Positions 42,833 through 50,730 of a stretch of 64,000 bases of DNA are shown piece by piece. The stretch comes from JALYXV01 sp963791545. GTDB lineage: Bacteria > Actinomycetota > Acidimicrobiia > Acidimicrobiales > Palsa-688. Numbering within the stretch: the first letter of the stretch is position 1; every line of letters starts with the position of its first letter. The notes under the pieces are model-generated. The model was not told the DNA's origin and did no database searches. It saw nothing but the letters and a program-made list of their open reading frames with translations. The stretch lies in the NCBI GenBank assembly GCA_963791545.1, contig CAWBSR010000015.1, positions 1,044,897-1,108,896 on the forward strand. The letters run 5' to 3'. A program made the position numbers and the translations under genes.

Positions 42833-44212
42833 TCAGCCGGTGGGCGGGATGTTCTGGTTGAGCTGGAAGGCGTTGTCGGGGTCGTGGTGGCGTTTGAGGC
42901 TGACCAGCCGGTTCCAGGTCGCCTCGCCGTAGGCCTCGCGGACGCGGTCGGTGCCTTCGTCGCAGAGATGGTTGACGTAGCCTCCGCCCGCCGACCAGGG
43001 GCGTAGCCGCTGCCAGGAGGTCCGGGCCCAGGTCCGGTGGTTTTCGCCTTGGTCGGTGACGTCGGGCCACATGGCGGCGATGGTGACCATGGCGTGGGCG
43101 TTTCGGAAGCTGAAGGCGGTGGCGTCGCCGGGGACTTGGGCGATGGCGCCGCCCATGATGCGCAGCAGGACCTGCGAGATGGGTGAAGTCATGTCCTCGG
43201 CGGCGGTGACCAGGGCGTCGATACCGGCGTCGTCGAGGGGGCCGAGCCATTCCGAACGGGCGTAGGAGGCCAGCCCGGCGGGTAATGAGTCGTCGACCAG
43301 GGATTGCAGCACGACGTAGGGCATGGGCCCGAACAGGTCGGCCGCGGGGGTGCCGAAGTCGCGCAGCGACTTGACCGCGTGGGCGCCGTCGTCGAGTGGG
43401 CCGACATAGCCGGCGGCGAGTGCCACGACGGGCCTGCCGTGCAGGGCAGGGGGGATGAACGGTGCGGGCGGGGCGGTGAAGAGGGCGGCGTTCAGCCCCA
43501 GAGGAGGCGGGGCCTGTTCAGCCAGGTCGAGGAAGACCCGTAGCGCCGCCCGGGCCTGTTCGAGTGGGTGGAGGACCATTCCCGCGTACAGGGGCACCGG
43601 CGCCGGGTTGAGCCGGAATGTGAATCGGGTGACCACGCCGAAGTTGCCGCCACCGCCGCGCAAACCCCACAGCAGCTCGGGCTGGCGCTGCTCGTCGACG
43701 TCGAACACTGTCCCATCCGCGGTGACCACTTCGGCGCCGACCAGGTTGTCGCAGGTCAGTCCGTACAGGCGGGACAGCCAGCCGACCCCGCCGCCCAGGG
43801 TGAGCCCGGCCACCCCGGTGTCCGACACCTCTCCTCCCGGCACGGCGAGGCCGTGGGCCTGGGTGGCGGCGTCCAACTCCCGCCACAGCACACCGGGCTG
43901 CACTCGGGCGAGCCGGGCGTCAAGGTCGATTTCGATGCTCTTCATGGGGGACAGGTCGATGACCAGGCCGCCTTCGCACACTGATAGGCCGGGGATGCTG
44001 TGGCCGCCCCCGCGGACCGCGATCGGCAGGCCGTGGCGGACCCCGAATCGCACCGCCGCGGCCACGTCGCTGGTGACCCGGCATTGGGCGATGAATGCGG
44101 GGTGGCGGTCGATGGCGCCGTTCCACACCCGGCGGGCCTGGTCGTAGGTGCCGTCGCCGGGCCGCAGCAGCACCCCGGAGAACCCGTTCAGTGAGGCGTC
44201 GAGCGTCGTCAT
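42833..44212 (-). CDS. FAD-linked oxidase with berberine-bridge C-terminus
   Basis: A 459-residue PCMH/BBE-type flavoenzyme. The FAD-binding domain contains IAVRGGGHSIPGLSVCEGGL, whose His is the usual covalent flavin attachment, and GVAGLTLGGGVGWLSRLYGL. The end SLKRHHDPDNAFQLNQNIPP is the BBE motif. Bacterial members oxidise sugars, alkaloids or other alcohols with oxygen. The second covalent Cys of bicovalent enzymes is not clearly present. I start at the ATG at 44212, where family homology begins; 98 bases separate it from the divergent LuxR gene. Shared control by that regulator is likely. Confidence 0.85.
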   Translation of the reverse strand: MTTLDASLNGFSGVLLRPGDGTYDQARRVWNGAIDRHPAFIAQCRVTSDVAAAVRFGVRHGLPIAVRGGGHSIPGLSVCEGGLVIDLSPMKSIEIDLDARLARVQPGVLWRELDAATQAHGLAVPGGEVSDTGVAGLTLGGGVGWLSRLYGLTCDNLVGAEVVTADGTVFDVDEQRQPELLWGLRGGGGNFGVVTRFTFRLNPAPVPLYAGMVLHPLEQARAALRVFLDLAEQAPPPLGLNAALFTAPPAPFIPPALHGRPVVALAAGYVGPLDDGAHAVKSLRDFGTPAADLFGPMPYVVLQSLVDDSLPAGLASYARSEWLGPLDDAGIDALVTAAEDMTSPISQVLLRIMGGAIAQVPGDATAFSFRNAHAMVTIAAMWPDVTDQGENHRTWARTSWQRLRPWSAGGGYVNHLCDEGTDRVREAYGEATWNRLVSLKRHHDPDNAFQLNQNIPPTG

Positions 44213-44309
44213 AGGGGAAAAGATCGCCGAGAAACGCGGCTGGCACCATCCCCGGTTCCGGGGGGATGGCGACCGCTCCCAGCGGGACAGACGGGCCATA
44301 ATCGCGGTC
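44213..44309. promoter_or_regulatory. Divergent promoter region of oxidase and LuxR genes
   Basis: The 97-base gap must carry both promoters. I see no strong palindrome; candidate elements are not clear enough to name. Confidence 0.3.
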
Positions 44310-45410
44310 ATGGTTAAGGTGTCGGAGGAGCGTCTGGCGGCGGGGATCGAGCGGGTCTGTCGGACCACGTCGGGGGCGGTGGCGATCGAACGCGGTGTCG
44401 CGGCGCGCTTGCAGGCAGCCGTCGGCTTCGACGCCTGGTGTGTGCTGACCATCGATCCGGCGTCGGTGCTGCCCACCGGCGGTTTCCACGAGGAGGGCGT
44501 GCCCCACCGCCAACTGCCGCACCTAGTCGAGATCGAGGCTCGAGGCGAGGACGCGCTTTCCTTTCCATCCCTGGCACGCTCCACCGCCCGGGTGGTCACT
44601 TTGAGTCAGGCCACCGGCGGTCACTTGGAGTCCAGCCAGCGTTTCCGGGAGGTCCTCGCCCCGTCGGGTCTGCGACATGAGCTGCGGGCCGCGTTCAAGA
44701 CCAGTTCGGGGCTCTGGGGTGCGCTGGTGCTGTTCCGGGGGTCGGACAACAACGACTTCACACCCACAGAAGCCGCGCTGATAGACCGCTCGACGGCGGG
44801 TGTCGCGGCCGCCATCCGCCGCGAGATGGTGCTCACCGAGATCGACCGCAGCGACGACACCGACGGCCCGGGACTGCTTCTGCTGGATGCGTCGCTGGCC
44901 AGGGTTGCCGCCACCGGCGGCGCCTTGGGTTGGCTGGCAGAGATCGATGACGGCGCGGACGCAGCCAGCGGTCTGCCGTACGCGGTGATGACTGTCGCTC
45001 ATCGGGCCCGCGCCGACCCCACCATGCCGGCGCGGGGCAGGACCCGCACCCGGGCCGGTCGCTGGCTCACCTTGCACGCCGAGCGGCTCGCCGACGACCC
45101 CACCCACCTGTCGGTGATCATCGAACCGACCCGCCCGGTCGAAATCGCCCAGCTCATAGCCGACGCCTACGGCCTGACCGCCAGAGAACGGGCGGTGGTG
45201 CGCCTCCTTGCGACCGGATACTCCCGAGGCGAGATCGCCCGCATGCTCGCAGTGTCAGCCCACACGGTGGACGACCACATAAAGCGGATCTTCGCCAAGC
45301 TCGATGTGCGCAGCCGGGCCGAGCTCACCGCCAAGCTGTTCTTCGATCAGCACGTCCCTCGCATGGCCGACGACGTGCCCGTCGGTGGCACCGGCTGGTA
45401 CATCCGCTGA
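44310..45410 (+). CDS. GAF-like sensor plus LuxR regulator
   Basis: A 366-residue regulator. Residues about 15-180 look like a GAF-type ligand-binding domain (LQAAVGFDAWCVLTIDPASV, LWGALVLFRGSDNNDFTPTE). Residues about 280-345 are a LuxR domain (LTARERAVVRLLATGYSRGE, then TVDDHIKRIFAKLDVRSRAE). The tail VPRMADDVPVGGTGWYIR is a short motif also found in remnants at 42528 and, in altered form, near 48550. The ATG is at 44310. It faces away from the FAD oxidase, which it probably regulates. Confidence 0.85.
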   Translation: MVKVSEERLAAGIERVCRTTSGAVAIERGVAARLQAAVGFDAWCVLTIDPASVLPTGGFHEEGVPHRQLPHLVEIEARGEDALSFPSLARSTARVVTLSQATGGHLESSQRFREVLAPSGLRHELRAAFKTSSGLWGALVLFRGSDNNDFTPTEAALIDRSTAGVAAAIRREMVLTEIDRSDDTDGPGLLLLDASLARVAATGGALGWLAEIDDGADAASGLPYAVMTVAHRARADPTMPARGRTRTRAGRWLTLHAERLADDPTHLSVIIEPTRPVEIAQLIADAYGLTARERAVVRLLATGYSRGEIARMLAVSAHTVDDHIKRIFAKLDVRSRAELTAKLFFDQHVPRMADDVPVGGTGWYIR

Positions 45411-45446
45411 ACCAAACACGTCCCGGCGACTCCGGTCTCATCAGAT

Positions 45447-45860
45447 TCAGATGCAGTCGATGGCTACGACGCCGAGTTGGCTGAGAATACCGAGCCAATC
45501 CCACACCGCCCACACGTCGACGATCCGACCATTTTCGACGCGATAGGTCGTGGCGCACGCGGCCCGCCAATTCCTGCCAGTCGGCGCCACCGTGCGGCCG
45601 GCGAAACCTCCGAAGCTTCCCGCGGCCGGCAGTTCCCACGCGCCGTCATGGGTCCCTGAACCGTAGCACCACACCGAAACCTTGTCGCCGTGCCCGCTCA
45701 TCCATTCCACGTCGATGTGCAGGTTGGGATGTGCTCGCCCCAAGCCGTCCCGTACCGCGGAACTGAGCGGCTCGATGGTCACCTGTGCGACCGCGTCCCA
45801 GTCGTGGTGGTTTATGGCGTCGAAATACCGGTGCACTACCTCGAGGTTGTCGTCGGTCAT
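45447..45860 (-). CDS. SnoaL-like protein
   Basis: A 137-residue NTF2-fold protein of the SnoaL-like polyketide cyclase type: DDNLEVVHRYFDAINHHDWD at the start, LHIDVEWMSGHGDKVSVWCY in the middle, and CATTYRVENGRIVDVWAVWD at the end. It is one of two adjacent SnoaL-like genes; its ATG overlaps the stop of the other (ATGA at 45857-45860). Members act as aldol cyclases or hydroxylases or have no known activity. Confidence 0.8.
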   Translation of the reverse strand: MTDDNLEVVHRYFDAINHHDWDAVAQVTIEPLSSAVRDGLGRAHPNLHIDVEWMSGHGDKVSVWCYGSGTHDGAWELPAAGSFGGFAGRTVAPTGRNWRAACATTYRVENGRIVDVWAVWDWLGILSQLGVVAIDCI

Positions 45861-46234
45861 TCCGTTCCCCACGGATTGTCGATGACGAGCAGCCAGGTTC
45901 CGTCAGGTTGCCGCCGTGCCACTTCTGTCCCGCGGCCCGCCATTGTGAAGGCAGAACCGGCAGGGTCCGTCGCCGTGGCCGCCCAGTCAGAACAGGTCAA
46001 CGCGACGTCGCCCGCTTCGAACACCTTGGTGGTAGTGACCCGTTCGAACCGGGGCCGCAGCGCGAGCAACTCCGTAAGATGTGAACGCAACGCCTCGCTT
46101 CCCGACGCTGCTCCTCGGGGCTGGACGGCGAAGGCGGGATCGGGTTCGTACAGGGCGACGAGCGCTTCGACGTCGGAGTTGTTCGCCGCCTCCTGGAACA
46201 ACGCGTGCAGCTGTGCAGGGGTCGTTGCTGGCAT
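45857..46234 (-). CDS. SnoaL/DUF4440-like protein
   Basis: A 125-residue NTF2-fold protein: PAQLHALFQEAANNSDVEAL, VALYEPDPAFAVQPRGAASG, and the end TEVARRQPDGTWLLVIDNPW typical of DUF4440/SnoaL-like ketosteroid isomerase relatives. GGAGGTCACC lies directly before the ATG at 46234, a near-perfect site that fixes the start. First gene of a two-gene operon, it is divergent from a TetR gene with an operator in the gap, so induction by removal of the TetR repressor is likely. Confidence 0.8.
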   Translation of the reverse strand: MPATTPAQLHALFQEAANNSDVEALVALYEPDPAFAVQPRGAASGSEALRSHLTELLALRPRFERVTTTKVFEAGDVALTCSDWAATATDPAGSAFTMAGRGTEVARRQPDGTWLLVIDNPWGTE

Positions 46235-46274
46235 GGTGACCTCCGTTCCGGGTTCCAAGTTTGATGGAATGACA

Positions 46275-46300
46275 CTCTAACTGATAGAGTGGTACTCTAA
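46275..46300. promoter_or_regulatory. TetR-type operator
   Basis: ACTCTA-N5-TAGAGT (46275-46291) is a perfect inverted repeat, followed by a third ACTCTA at 46295. It lies between divergent SnoaL and TetR genes and ends four bases before the TetR start. Confidence 0.6.
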
Positions 46301-46304
46301 CATC

Positions 46305-46964
46305 GTGTCCAAGAATGTCAAGGCCCGCCGGTACGACTCCTCAAACCGCCATCGGCAGGCGGCCGAAACGCACGCCCGGATCCTCGACGCGGCTCAGATG
46401 CTGTTCATTCGCGACGGCTACACCGCGACGACGATGAATGCGATCGCGGACCAAGCAGGTGTCGCGGTACAGACCGTGTACGCCAGCACCAAGTCGAAGC
46501 GCGACATCCTCAAGGGGATCATCGATCTGGCCGTGAGTGGGACCGACGAACCAGTCGCGGTGGTCGCCAGTTCACGTTGGCTCGAAATCGAGCGGGAATC
46601 CGATCCTCGAACGGCGTTGAGGATGTTCGTGCGACTGCACCGGGAGATCTGCGATCGGGAGACGCCGGCCTTTTCCATCATGGCCGACGCCGCCGGCTCG
46701 GATCGCCACATCAGAACGCTCATGCACCAGACCGCGGAACGTCGCTACCAAGACCAGCTGCGACTCGCCCAATCCCTGCGCCAGCACGGATACATCCGCA
46801 ACGAGCGGTCGACCGCCCGCGCCGCCGACATCATCTGGACTCTCGCCAGCGAACGAACCTACCTGGCCCTAGTACGAGACCGAGGATGGTCAACACAGGA
46901 CTACGAGGACTGGCTGACCGACCAGTTGATCGCAGCGCTACTGCCGAGAGCATCGCAGTGCTGA
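46305..46964 (+). CDS. TetR-family repressor
   Basis: A 219-residue TetR-type regulator. The DNA-binding part at residues 18-65 is canonical: AAETHARILDAAQMLFIRDG, TATTMNAIADQAGVAVQTVY. The C-terminal part is a helical ligand/dimer domain (RTALRMFVRLHREICDRETP). The GTG start at 46305 is very close to the operator, and there is no ribosome binding site, so the mRNA may be leaderless. It probably represses itself and the divergent pair of SnoaL-like genes. Confidence 0.85.
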   Translation: MSKNVKARRYDSSNRHRQAAETHARILDAAQMLFIRDGYTATTMNAIADQAGVAVQTVYASTKSKRDILKGIIDLAVSGTDEPVAVVASSRWLEIERESDPRTALRMFVRLHREICDRETPAFSIMADAAGSDRHIRTLMHQTAERRYQDQLRLAQSLRQHGYIRNERSTARAADIIWTLASERTYLALVRDRGWSTQDYEDWLTDQLIAALLPRASQC

Positions 46965-47238
46965 GCAAAATACCCGAGGATCGGAGCGGCTTGGACGCTC
47001 CGATCATCTCGAAACTCGAGCTCTTTGTCCCCTACCCGTTGGGGTAGTGCTCCACCTCGGCGATGAGGCCGTCGTAGAGATCTCAGTTTGCGTTACCCGG
47101 CAAGCAGGTCAACGGCCTCCAACCCTGGCTCATGGAAGCAACCATCACATGCGCCGCGAACCGGAAGGCCACATGACTGGCGGTGTCATGGAGATCGTGC
47201 CCCGAGTCGGACCCACCGTGGCGGGCCCGTCGGAAGCC
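46965..47238. other. Intergenic, nothing recognised
   Basis: About 270 bases between two TetR genes without a convincing frame. Confidence 0.35.
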
Positions 47239-47275
47239 TTGACAATCCTGCTCCTACTAGAATACGGTTTACCTG
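47239..47275 (+). promoter_or_regulatory. Possible leaderless promoter of second TetR gene
   Basis: TTGACA (47239-47244), then 18 bases, then TACGGT (47263-47268), then seven bases to the ATG at 47276. No ribosome binding site is present. This spacing fits a sigma-A promoter with transcription starting at the start codon. Confidence 0.4.
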
Positions 47276-47872
47276 ATGGTCGTAGGACAAGATCGTCGGC
47301 GGGTCCATCATGAGGACACCAAGGCCCTCATTTTGGATGTCGCCTGGCAGCTGGCCGAACGCGACGGCCTGGCCGGCGTATCTCTCGGAGACTTGGCCCG
47401 GGCCATGGAGATGCGTCCTCAGTCGCTTTACACCTATTTCCCCTCCAAGCAGGCCATCTACGACGCCATGTACAAGCAGGGCTTCGAGGAACTCCGGGCC
47501 TGCAACCAGGCGTTGGACCCCGGCGCTGATCCCGTGGCCTTCCTGGCCACGGCGGCCGAGGCGTTCGTGGACTTCGCGGCGCAACGCCCCAGCCGCTACC
47601 AGCTCCTGTTCCAGCGGACGGTGCCCGGTTTCGAACCAACCGAGGGGTCTTACTCCCTCGCCAAACGCGTCCTGGAAGACATGAAGGCATGGCTTCAGCG
47701 CGCTGGCATCACCTCCGAACGAGACCTTGATCTATGGCGAGCCCTCCTACTCGGCCTGGCCGCCGAGCAGCTGGCCAATGATCCCGGCGGTGACCGATGG
47801 CGCCGGCTGGCAGGTCACGCCGCCCGATACTTCGTCACCTTCGCCCGAACCGAGAAAGGTAGACACACATGA
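47276..47872 (+). CDS. TetR-family regulator (WHG-domain type)
   Basis: A 198-residue TetR-type regulator: ALILDVAWQLAERDGLAGVS, LGDLARAMEMRPQSLYTYFP (recognition helix with the usual LYxYF), SKQAIYDAMYKQGFEEL. The C-terminal part (FVDFAAQRPSRYQLLFQRTV) is the WHG-type ligand domain. It overlaps the following VOC-family gene by four bases (ATGA), so the two are co-translated. The operon of a regulator with a glyoxalase-like protein suggests response to, and binding or removal of, a small electrophile or antibiotic. Confidence 0.85.
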   Translation: MVVGQDRRRVHHEDTKALILDVAWQLAERDGLAGVSLGDLARAMEMRPQSLYTYFPSKQAIYDAMYKQGFEELRACNQALDPGADPVAFLATAAEAFVDFAAQRPSRYQLLFQRTVPGFEPTEGSYSLAKRVLEDMKAWLQRAGITSERDLDLWRALLLGLAAEQLANDPGGDRWRRLAGHAARYFVTFARTEKGRHT

Positions 47873-48282
47873 GCCCACCGGCATTATCCGGCTTCCACCA
47901 TGTCACCCTGAATGTCCAAGACGTCGAAAAGTCTGAACGATGGTACTGCGAGGTGCTCGGCTTCGCCCGGGTCACCGACTATGCCACCGACACCTTCGAG
48001 CGCGTCATCATGCGCCACCCCGACAGCGGGGCGGTCATCGGGTTGAACCGACACGTCGGACCGGTCAGCGCCGAGCCATTTGACGAGCGCCGAGCCGGCC
48101 TGGACCACCTCGCCCTCAGGGTTCCCGATCGGGACACGCTTGACGCCTGGATCTTGCGGTTTGATGAACGGAGAGTCGCGCACTCCGAAATCAAAGCCGC
48201 CGCTATTCCCGGGTCCTTCCTGGTGGTGTTTCGTGACCCCGACGACATCCAACTTGAAGTCTTTGCTGCTGGCTCGGGGTAG
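47869..48282 (+). CDS. VOC-family (glyoxalase/dioxygenase-like) protein
   Basis: A 137-residue vicinal-oxygen-chelate protein with two beta-alpha-beta-beta-beta units: GFHHVTLNVQDVEKSERWYC (first metal His), EVLGFARVTDYATD, GLDHLALRVPDRDTLDAWIL (second His), and FRDPDDIQLEVFAAG (Glu ligand). All three metal ligands are present, so it may be an active glyoxalase, fosfomycin-type transferase or ring-cleavage relative. It starts inside the stop of the TetR gene. Confidence 0.85.
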   Translation: MSPPALSGFHHVTLNVQDVEKSERWYCEVLGFARVTDYATDTFERVIMRHPDSGAVIGLNRHVGPVSAEPFDERRAGLDHLALRVPDRDTLDAWILRFDERRVAHSEIKAAAIPGSFLVVFRDPDDIQLEVFAAGSG

Positions 48283-48289
48283 GCACTTG

Positions 48290-48572
48290 CCGTTGCGCCA
48301 CCCCGGGGCGCACCGCGGTCATCATTCAACCCGCCCCGCCCAACGAGGTGGCCCCGCTGGTGGCGTTGGCTTACGGGCTGACACCACGGGACTGCCAGGG
48401 ACCCGGGCTGTGCCTGCAGGGCCGCTCCACCAAACAGATCGCCCAGGCGCCGGCCGTGTCGCCGTCCAGGATTATCTCACCTCGATCTTCGACAAAGACC
48501 GGTGTCCGCAGCCGAGGCGAGCTGGTCGGCCAGGTGTTCGTTGAGCACTACGCGCCCCGCTGGGAGGACTGA
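48290..48572 (+). pseudogene. LuxR domain remnant
   Basis: Pieces in different frames add up to the end of a LuxR-type regulator: VAPLVALAYGLTPRDCQ, LQGRSTKQIAQAPAVSP, VQDYLTSIFDK and RSRGELVGQVFVEHYAPRWE with a stop near 48572. At least two frameshifts are needed. It lies directly after the VOC gene and has no intact N-terminal part. Confidence 0.65.
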
Positions 48573-48756
48573 TCGACACGAGCAGGATGGCAGGCCATCG
48601 GCGTGCCCCAACCCGCGACCGCCTGACGCAACCTGCCGACAGGCCCCTCCCGCTCAATGGCCAGCCATCGTGAGTTGGCCACTGCCGCGACTTGATCGTC
48701 GTTCCGCTGATCGCCAGGTCAATGATCCGCTGCAGGACGTCCCGCTCCCCTGCGCT

Positions 48757-48806
48757 CTCACTGTCAGTTTCCTTGCGCCATCACTGTCAGTTTCCCTGCG
48801 CTGCAC
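48757..48806 (+). repeat. Two tandem transposon-end-type repeats
   Basis: CACTGTCAGTTTCC followed by TTGCGCC, then CACTGTCAGTTTCC followed by CTGCGCTG; period 23 bases. The unit matches the scar at 40487 and resembles the arrays at 6381-6721. It lies just upstream of the second Tn3 remnant. Confidence 0.5.
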
Positions 48807-48899
48807 ACACCCACGAATGCTCGAAGTGCGGGTGGCTGGCTGTTCTTCCGCAACGAGCACACAGGCGGGAAGGACCGGCCATGCCCAGTATGCCGGCAG

Positions 48900-50044
48900 A
48901 AGGACCTCAGATCGCTCGGATCGAGCGGCCGAGCGGCCGAGCCGGCTGCTTCGGCTCCACCCGTATGGCCGAACTCACCGGCATCCCCGCCGACACCATC
49001 GACTGGACCATCCAGTGGTACCTCCGGGAGGACACCCTGCGGGCAGCCAACGCCGCCATCGTCAACGCCCACCATCGCCACGCCCTCGCGCGGCTCAAGG
49101 CGGGGGAACCCTGTCATCCTCCGACGGCCTGCGCATGCCATGCGAGGCAAGTCGCTCACCGGCCGGGCCCTGTCGCGCTACTTCGTCCATGAGGGCCTGA
49201 CCAGCTAAACCCACATCTCCGACCAGTACTCGACCTACGGCACCCAGATCATCGTCTCCACCGAACGCGACGCCACCTTCACCCTCGACGAGATCCTGGG
49301 CAACACCACCGACCTGCCCATCGACGAGCACACCACCGACAGCCACGGCCAGACCCTGGCCACCTTCGCCCTGTTCGACCTGACCGGCTTCCGCCTGTCG
49401 CCCCGGATCGCCAAGCTGGCCGAGGCACCGTTGTGGCGGTCGCATCCACCCAGCCACTACCAGCGGTGGCCTCGGGCCGGCCCGCTGTTGGAGCACCACG
49501 CCCAGGTCGACGTCATCGCCGAGCACTGGGACGACCTAGTCCGCATCGGTGGCTCCCTCAACTCGGCCACGTCTCGGCCGCCCTGCTCATCGCCAAGCTC
49601 CAGGCCGGCTCCCGCCAGCACCCCCTGGCCAAAGCCATGGTCGAGTACGGCAAACTGCTACGCAGCCTGCACGCCCTGCGCTGGTTCACCAACGAGGCCT
49701 TGCGCCGACGGATCGGCCGCCAGCTCAACCGGGGCGAGGCCACCAACGACCTGCGACGCTTCATCTTCTTCGCCAACCGCGGCACGGTTCGCTACCCCCA
49801 CCACGACGACCAGACCACCCAGGCCCACTGCCACACCCTCGTCGTCAACGCCTGTGTGCTGTCCACCACCGGCTACATGGAGGACGCCATCGACGCCGAG
49901 CAGGCCGACGGGCATGAGGTCAACGACGAGGCGAAAGCCCACCTGAGCTTCTCCCACTTCGAAGCCATCAACCCCTACGGGACGATGGTCATCGATATCG
50001 CCCGCGTCCTCACGCGTTCCCGACGACCCCTACGTCGCCCATGA
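48900..50044 (+). pseudogene. Tn3-family transposase, C-terminal region, frameshifted
   Basis: The last third of a Tn3-type transposase spread over three frames: WYLREDTLRAANAAIVNAHH, then GGGTLSSSDGLRMP, RGKSLTGRALSRYFVHEGLT followed by an in-frame TAA (49207), QYSTYGTQIIVSTERDATFT, FRLSPRIAKLAEAPLW, and after about 49560 AALLIAKLQAGSRQHPLAKA, RRRIGRQLNRGEATNDLRRF and HFEAINPYGTMVI. The catalytic Asp and Glu regions are present but cannot be joined. It is a different branch from the fragment at 5687-6247, where the family blocks are more divergent. It is a dead element. Confidence 0.85.
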
Positions 50045-50097
50045 GCCGATCTCGACGACCCTCCACGAGTCCTGAATCGAATCCCTCTCGCCGATCG

Positions 50098-50126
50098 GGT
50101 CAGGTTCCGCATCTAACGTGCGTTAG
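50098..50126 (+). repeat. Tn3-like terminal repeat candidate
   Basis: GGGTCAGGTTCCGC followed by ATCTAACGTGCGTTAG has the GGG start, TTCCG middle and (C)GTTAG inner end seen in Tn3-family terminal repeats. Its direction would belong to an element extending to the right, not to the transposase remnant on the left, so its origin is uncertain. Confidence 0.35.
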
Positions 50127-50291
50127 TGGATGAATTGTTGGCCACTTTGGCGCCGTTACTCAGGAGACCCCGCGGCGGGAGGAGCGCGAAGTCCCCGTCG
50201 ACGAAACCAGCGAGCGCGGCAGCGACCGGCGACGACTCCAGACCGACGGTCAAGACGGTGTTGAAATCCAGGGTGTAGGGCATATCCATGC

Positions 50292-50648
50292 TCAGCCGTC
50301 CTGGAGCGGCCCGAGCACGTTGCCGTCTGGGTCGGTGACGGTGGCGACCAGGCGGCCGCCGCCGACGTCGTCCGCGGGTTCCTTCACGGTGGCGCCCGCG
50401 GCGGTCACCTCGGCCAGCTTGGCCTCGATGTCCACCACGTGCCAGTAGGCGACCGGCGAGGTCATGGCCGCTGGTCCGCCTCCGGGCACGAGGCCGACGT
50501 GTTGACCGGCGGTGTCGAAGCCGACGTAGTAGTCCGAGTCCGCCTGCGGCTCGACGCCGAGCAGGGCGATGTAGACCGCCTTGGCCTTCGCCACATCGGA
50601 CACGGGGTGCAGCACGGTCTTGATTCCTTGGGTGGCAGAGTCGTTCAC
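50292..50648 (-). CDS. VOC-family protein
   Basis: A 118-residue glyoxalase-fold protein: KTVLHPVSDVAKAKAVYIAL, LGVEPQADSDYYVGFD, a second half VAYWHVVDIEAKLAEVTAAG, and LVATVTDPDGNVLGPLQDG. The His and final Glu positions usually used for metal are only partly kept (the last strand ends 'NVLGPL'), so ligand binding is more likely than catalysis. A short frame of about 60 codons follows immediately (50113-50290, beginning MPYTLDFNTVLTVG), but I cannot support it as a gene. Confidence 0.8.
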   Translation of the reverse strand: MNDSATQGIKTVLHPVSDVAKAKAVYIALLGVEPQADSDYYVGFDTAGQHVGLVPGGGPAAMTSPVAYWHVVDIEAKLAEVTAAGATVKEPADDVGGGRLVATVTDPDGNVLGPLQDG

Positions 50649-50730
50649 TGGTCGCTCCTGAAGTCGTGGGTCGCACCGACCCGGTGGTCAGAGTCCCGCT
50701 TCGACAGGCTCCGGCCTGTCGGCATCATCG

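Noticed and set aside
50098..50126. Right end of the Tn3 remnant at 48.9-50.0 kb
   Set aside because: The repeat faces the wrong way for that element, so it was listed only as a candidate of uncertain origin.
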